From assembly GCA_041687295.1 (NCBI GenBank), contig JAWLCG010000265.1:1-7281 (forward strand): a stretch of 7,281 nt of DNA. The letters run 5' to 3'. Under the pieces are notes generated by a model that saw only the letters and a list, made by a program, of their open reading frames with translations, did no database searches and was not told the origin of the DNA. The stretch is from JAWLCG01 sp041687295 (GTDB lineage: Bacteria; Planctomycetota; Phycisphaerae; SM23-33; FEN-1343). Positions within the stretch are counted from its first letter, which is position 1, and each line of letters begins with the position of its first letter. The position numbers and the translations under genes are program-made. Positions 5,205-7,281 of this stretch are shown one piece after another.

Positions 5205-5235
5205 ATATAGCCCCGGGCTTGGGCGGGGTCTTCGG
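5205..5235. repeat. ATATAGCCCCGGGC element, copy 1
   Basis: This 31-base stretch starts 13 bases past the oxidoreductase stop codon and matches 7171-7201 in 27 of 31 bases. In this copy the palindrome is damaged: only CCCCG (5211-5215) and CGGGG (5223-5227) still pair. The conserved ends (ATATAGCCCCGGGC and GGGGTCT) show that the likeness is not just GC composition. A repeat-derived 3' end element is the likely reading. Confidence 0.7.
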
Positions 5236-5390
5236 GGACGGTGCCCGCCGGGCTGTAGGGAGTGCAGCGTACCGTTCGCTCCGCATGTCCGGTCCGCCCC
5301 CGGGCGCCATCCGCGCTCGGTGCCGACCGGCCGGGACGGGCCCCGGGGCGAACCGCCCCCGCCGGCTGCGTGGCCCTGCCGGCGCGTCCC
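5236..5390. other. GC-rich intergenic stretch without a gene
   Basis: This lies between the repeat after the oxidoreductase gene and the sulfatase promoter. A segment around 5240-5262 (GTGCCCGCCGGGCTGTAGGG) shares GTGCCCGCC and an inverted CCCTACAG with the hairpin beside larC, so it may be a rearranged piece of that element. I see nothing else that I can name. Confidence 0.4.
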
Positions 5391-5417
5391 TTGCCCTGGG
5401 CCGCCCGCGGGTATACT
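5391..5417 (+). promoter_or_regulatory. Promoter of the sulfatase gene
   Basis: TATACT (5412-5417) matches the -10 consensus in five of six bases and is one of the few AT-rich spots in this region. TTGCCC (5391-5396) matches the -35 consensus in four of six. The 15-base spacer is short. Transcription would begin near 5424, about 22 bases before the ATG, with AAGGAG (5434-5439) in between. Confidence 0.55.
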
Positions 5418-5445
5418 CGCGGCCTGGCCCCCGAAGGAGCCGCCC

Positions 5446-7176
5446 ATGCCGAACCGTCCGCCGAACGTGCTGCTGATCCTGACCGACGACCAGGGCTGGG
5501 ACGACCTGGGCTGCCACGGCAACCCCTACGTCCGCACGCCGCACCTGGACGCGCTGGCGGCCCAGAGCGTGCAGCTGGCGAACTTCTACGTGGCGGCCGT
5601 CTGCGCCCCGACCCGCGCGAGCCTGCTGACGGGGCGGCACTTCCTGCGGACAGGCGTGTCGCACGTGCACGGCGGCAAGGACTTCGTCCACCCCGACGAG
5701 GTGACCCTCGGCCAGCACTTCCAGCGGGCCGGCTACCGCACGGGGATGTGGGGCAAGTGGCACTCGGGCAAGACGACGGGCTACTTCCCCTGGCAGCGCG
5801 GCTTCGACGAGGCCTACATGGCCCGGCTCTACAAGCACCACGACAGCGTGGGCCAGCTCAACGGCCAGCCTGTTTCCCACGAGGGCTGGACGATCGAGAC
5901 GCTCGCCGACTACGCCCTGGACTTCATCGAGCGCCACTGCGACGTGCCCTGGTTCGCCTTCGTGTCCCACCTGGCCCCGCACGCCCCGCTGTCGGCCCCG
6001 CAGGACAGGGTCGCCCGCTACGAGGCGATGGGACTTTCCAGGGCCCTGGCGACGCTCTATGCCATGGTCGAGCAGGTCGACGCGTCGGTTGGCCGGGTGC
6101 TCGCCGGCCTGGACGCGATGGGCCTGGCCGAGGATACGATCGTGCTGTTCCTCAGCGACAACGGGCCGGCCATCCTCGAGGACCAGCTGACCGACGCAGA
6201 CCGCCGCACGCGATACGTCAACGGCTACAAGGGCCATAAGGGCAACATGTGGGAGAACGGCATCCACGTGCCGCTCTTCGTCCGCTGGCCGGGACGCTAT
6301 CGCCCCGCCACCGTGACCCGCCTGGCCGACGTGTGCGACCTGCTGCCGACGCTGCTGGACGCCTGCGGGATCGCTCTGCCCGCCGACGGCCCGGCGCTGG
6401 ACGGGCGCAGCATTACGAGTTATCTGGAGGGCGACGAGGCCTCGCTGGGCCCCAAGGAGTCGTGCATCTGGGTTCACCCCGGTTGGCCGCCGGACCCGCG
6501 CAGGCCCTACGACGTCAACGGCCTGCCCGGCGAGTACCACCCCGTGTCCGCCGACGAGAAGGCCCAGCTGCCCTTCGACCCCCAGCTGCTGGGCCTGCGG
6601 ACCGAGGACTACAAGCTGCTCCGCCATCCCGGCTACGTCCAGGGCCAGCCCGATCTGCTCGACGGACGCCTGCTGGTCCACATCGCCGAGGACCCCAGGG
6701 AGGACCGCAACCTCGCTGCCGATCAGCCGGGGCGCGTCTTGGCCATGGAGGAGCGTCTGCGGCTGTGGTTCGAGGGCGTCCGCGCCGAGCCGCACGCCTT
6801 CCACAGCCCGCACTTCGTCCTGGGCGAGGGGGCGACGGACGTCGTGCTGGCCTACGCCCCGTGCCGCGTGCACGGGTCGATCCGCAACGGCGGCATCAGC
6901 TCCAACCAGTGGACCCGCCCCGGCGACGGGGCCGACTACCACCTCGACGTCCGCCAGGCGGGCCCGTGGCGCGTGCACGCCCAGTGCCGCCAACTGCCGA
7001 CCGGCTCGGCGACGCTGCGCCTCCGCGCGGGCGTCAGCGAACTGTCGGCCACACTGACCGATACCGACCAGCCCCTGGGCACGCTCGACCTGCCGGCCGG
7101 CGAATCGACACTGCACGTCGAGCTGCTCGACGGCGCCCTCGACGGCCTCCAGAGCCTCCAGTTCGAGCCCATATAG
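5446..7176 (+). CDS. Type I sulfatase with C-terminal beta-rich domain, no signal peptide
   Basis: This encodes 576 residues of the formylglycine-dependent sulfatase family, which hydrolyses sulfate esters. Seen: NVLLILTDDQGW (7-18) with metal-ligand positions Asp14 and Asp15; AVCAPTRASLLTGRH (51-65), which fits the sulfatase signature with Cys53 as the residue to be turned into formylglycine; GKWHSGK (103-109) with Lys104 and His106; SHLAPHAP (174-181) with His179; LSDNGP (236-241) with Asp238 and Asn239; and YKGHKGNMWENGIHVP (261-276) with Lys265. The catalytic set is thus complete. The usual C-terminal subdomain ends near 445. Residues about 464-576 form an extra Gly- and beta-rich domain resembling appended carbohydrate-binding modules. 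The ATG at 5446 has AAGGAG 6 bases upstream, and the protein begins almost directly with the catalytic core. I therefore see no export signal, whereas many planctomycete sulfatases are exported. Substrate unknown. No maturase or formylglycine enzyme gene is in view. The stop codon lies inside a repeat element. Confidence 0.93.
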   Translation: MPNRPPNVLLILTDDQGWDDLGCHGNPYVRTPHLDALAAQSVQLANFYVAAVCAPTRASLLTGRHFLRTGVSHVHGGKDFVHPDEVTLGQHFQRAGYRTGMWGKWHSGKTTGYFPWQRGFDEAYMARLYKHHDSVGQLNGQPVSHEGWTIETLADYALDFIERHCDVPWFAFVSHLAPHAPLSAPQDRVARYEAMGLSRALATLYAMVEQVDASVGRVLAGLDAMGLAEDTIVLFLSDNGPAILEDQLTDADRRTRYVNGYKGHKGNMWENGIHVPLFVRWPGRYRPATVTRLADVCDLLPTLLDACGIALPADGPALDGRSITSYLEGDEASLGPKESCIWVHPGWPPDPRRPYDVNGLPGEYHPVSADEKAQLPFDPQLLGLRTEDYKLLRHPGYVQGQPDLLDGRLLVHIAEDPREDRNLAADQPGRVLAMEERLRLWFEGVRAEPHAFHSPHFVLGEGATDVVLAYAPCRVHGSIRNGGISSNQWTRPGDGADYHLDVRQAGPWRVHAQCRQLPTGSATLRLRAGVSELSATLTDTDQPLGTLDLPAGESTLHVELLDGALDGLQSLQFEPI

Positions 7177-7201
7177 CCCCGGGCATGCCCGGGGTCTCCG
7201 G
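7171..7201. repeat. ATATAGCCCCGGGC element, copy 2, covering the sulfatase stop
   Basis: The element begins with ATATAG, which here is the last codon (Ile) and TAG stop of the sulfatase. Immediately after it comes the perfect 18-base palindrome CCCCGGGCATGCCCGGGG (7177-7194), then TCTCCGG. It matches 5205-5235 in 27 of 31 bases. As RNA it would form a strong stem directly at the end of the gene. It lacks a T-run but could end or protect the transcript. Confidence 0.75.
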
Positions 7202-7203
7202 TA

Positions 7204-7231
7204 GGCCGGGTCGAGCCCCGCGAGGCCCGGC
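7204..7231. repeat. Half copy of the GGCCGGGTC repeat
   Basis: These 28 bases match the arms of the inverted repeat at 1495-1576. With flank, CCGGTAGGCCGGGTCGAGC (7198-7216) equals the minus strand of 1582-1564, and GCGAGGCCCGGC (7220-7231) is shared too. No second arm follows within the window, so this is a solo half or a truncated copy. It is fused to the ATATAG element in front of it (three-base overlap). Confidence 0.7.
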
Positions 7232-7254
7232 GGGATGTCGGCGGAGGCTACGGA

Positions 7255-7281
7255 CGCAGTATGGAGTGCGGCGGCTGTGAC
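7255..7281 (+). repeat. Truncated copy of the 29-bp-armed repeat at the window end
   Basis: The last 27 bases match the reverse complement of 353-379 in 24 positions, including the uninterrupted ATGGAGTGCGGCGGC (7261-7275). The element is cut by the window end, so whether the second arm exists cannot be seen. Its presence shows that the inverted repeat at 294-371 belongs to a dispersed family. Confidence 0.7.

Noticed and set aside
4786..7116. Very long open frame on the minus strand opposite the sulfatase and oxidoreductase genes (776 codons)
   Set aside because: It is a mirror of real genes in high-GC DNA: no ribosome binding site, no recognisable domain, low-complexity Arg, Gly and Val composition, and it crosses two genes and their intergenic repeat.

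Overview
The window is a very GC-rich bacterial segment (roughly 70% by eye). It carries six protein genes in two divergent groups, and almost every gap between genes is filled with palindromic repeat elements. The organism is probably a planctomycete, perhaps of the Phycisphaerae type. I infer this from the GC content, the sulfatase with an appended beta-rich domain, the paired FAD oxidoreductase gene, and repeat families that I recall as common between planctomycete genes. None of this is proof, because there is no rRNA or other strict marker here.

Left half, minus strand, read from right to left: larC (3702-2308; nickel-pincer cofactor synthesis), a small membrane-anchored coiled-coil protein with a C-terminal helix-turn-helix-like end (2186-1584), ribH (1421-954; lumazine synthase) and nusB (927-424; antitermination factor). 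ribH and nusB are 26 bases apart and probably form one operon behind a good sigma70-type promoter. Right half, plus strand: an FAD-dependent oxidoreductase (3837-5192) and a type I sulfatase (5446-7176). larC and the oxidoreductase are divergent around 3703-3836. Promoter-like boxes can be read in both directions there, and larC looks leaderless.

The non-coding DNA is the least ordinary part. At least four palindromic families are visible: a hairpin built on ACGAATGG units (143-225), a 29-bp-armed inverted repeat (294-371) with a partial second copy at the window end (7255-7281), an inverted repeat at 1495-1576 with a half copy at 7204-7231, and an ATATAGCCCCGGGC element present after both plus-strand genes (5205-5235 and 7171-7201). 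Two genes (larC and the sulfatase) take their TAG stop codon from the edge of such a hairpin. The coiled-coil protein contains a 17-base homopolymer whose slippage would swap its C-terminus, in one case by reading into a neighbouring repeat.

The genes do not make one obvious pathway. ribH and nusB are housekeeping. larC stands without larA, larB or larE in view. The oxidoreductase and sulfatase could belong to a catabolic locus, but nothing here fixes a substrate. I see no CRISPR array, tRNA, rRNA, transposase or defence system, and I do not claim a new multi-gene system. The items most worth checking are the homopolymer, the repeat-derived stop codons and hairpins, and the leaderless larC start.
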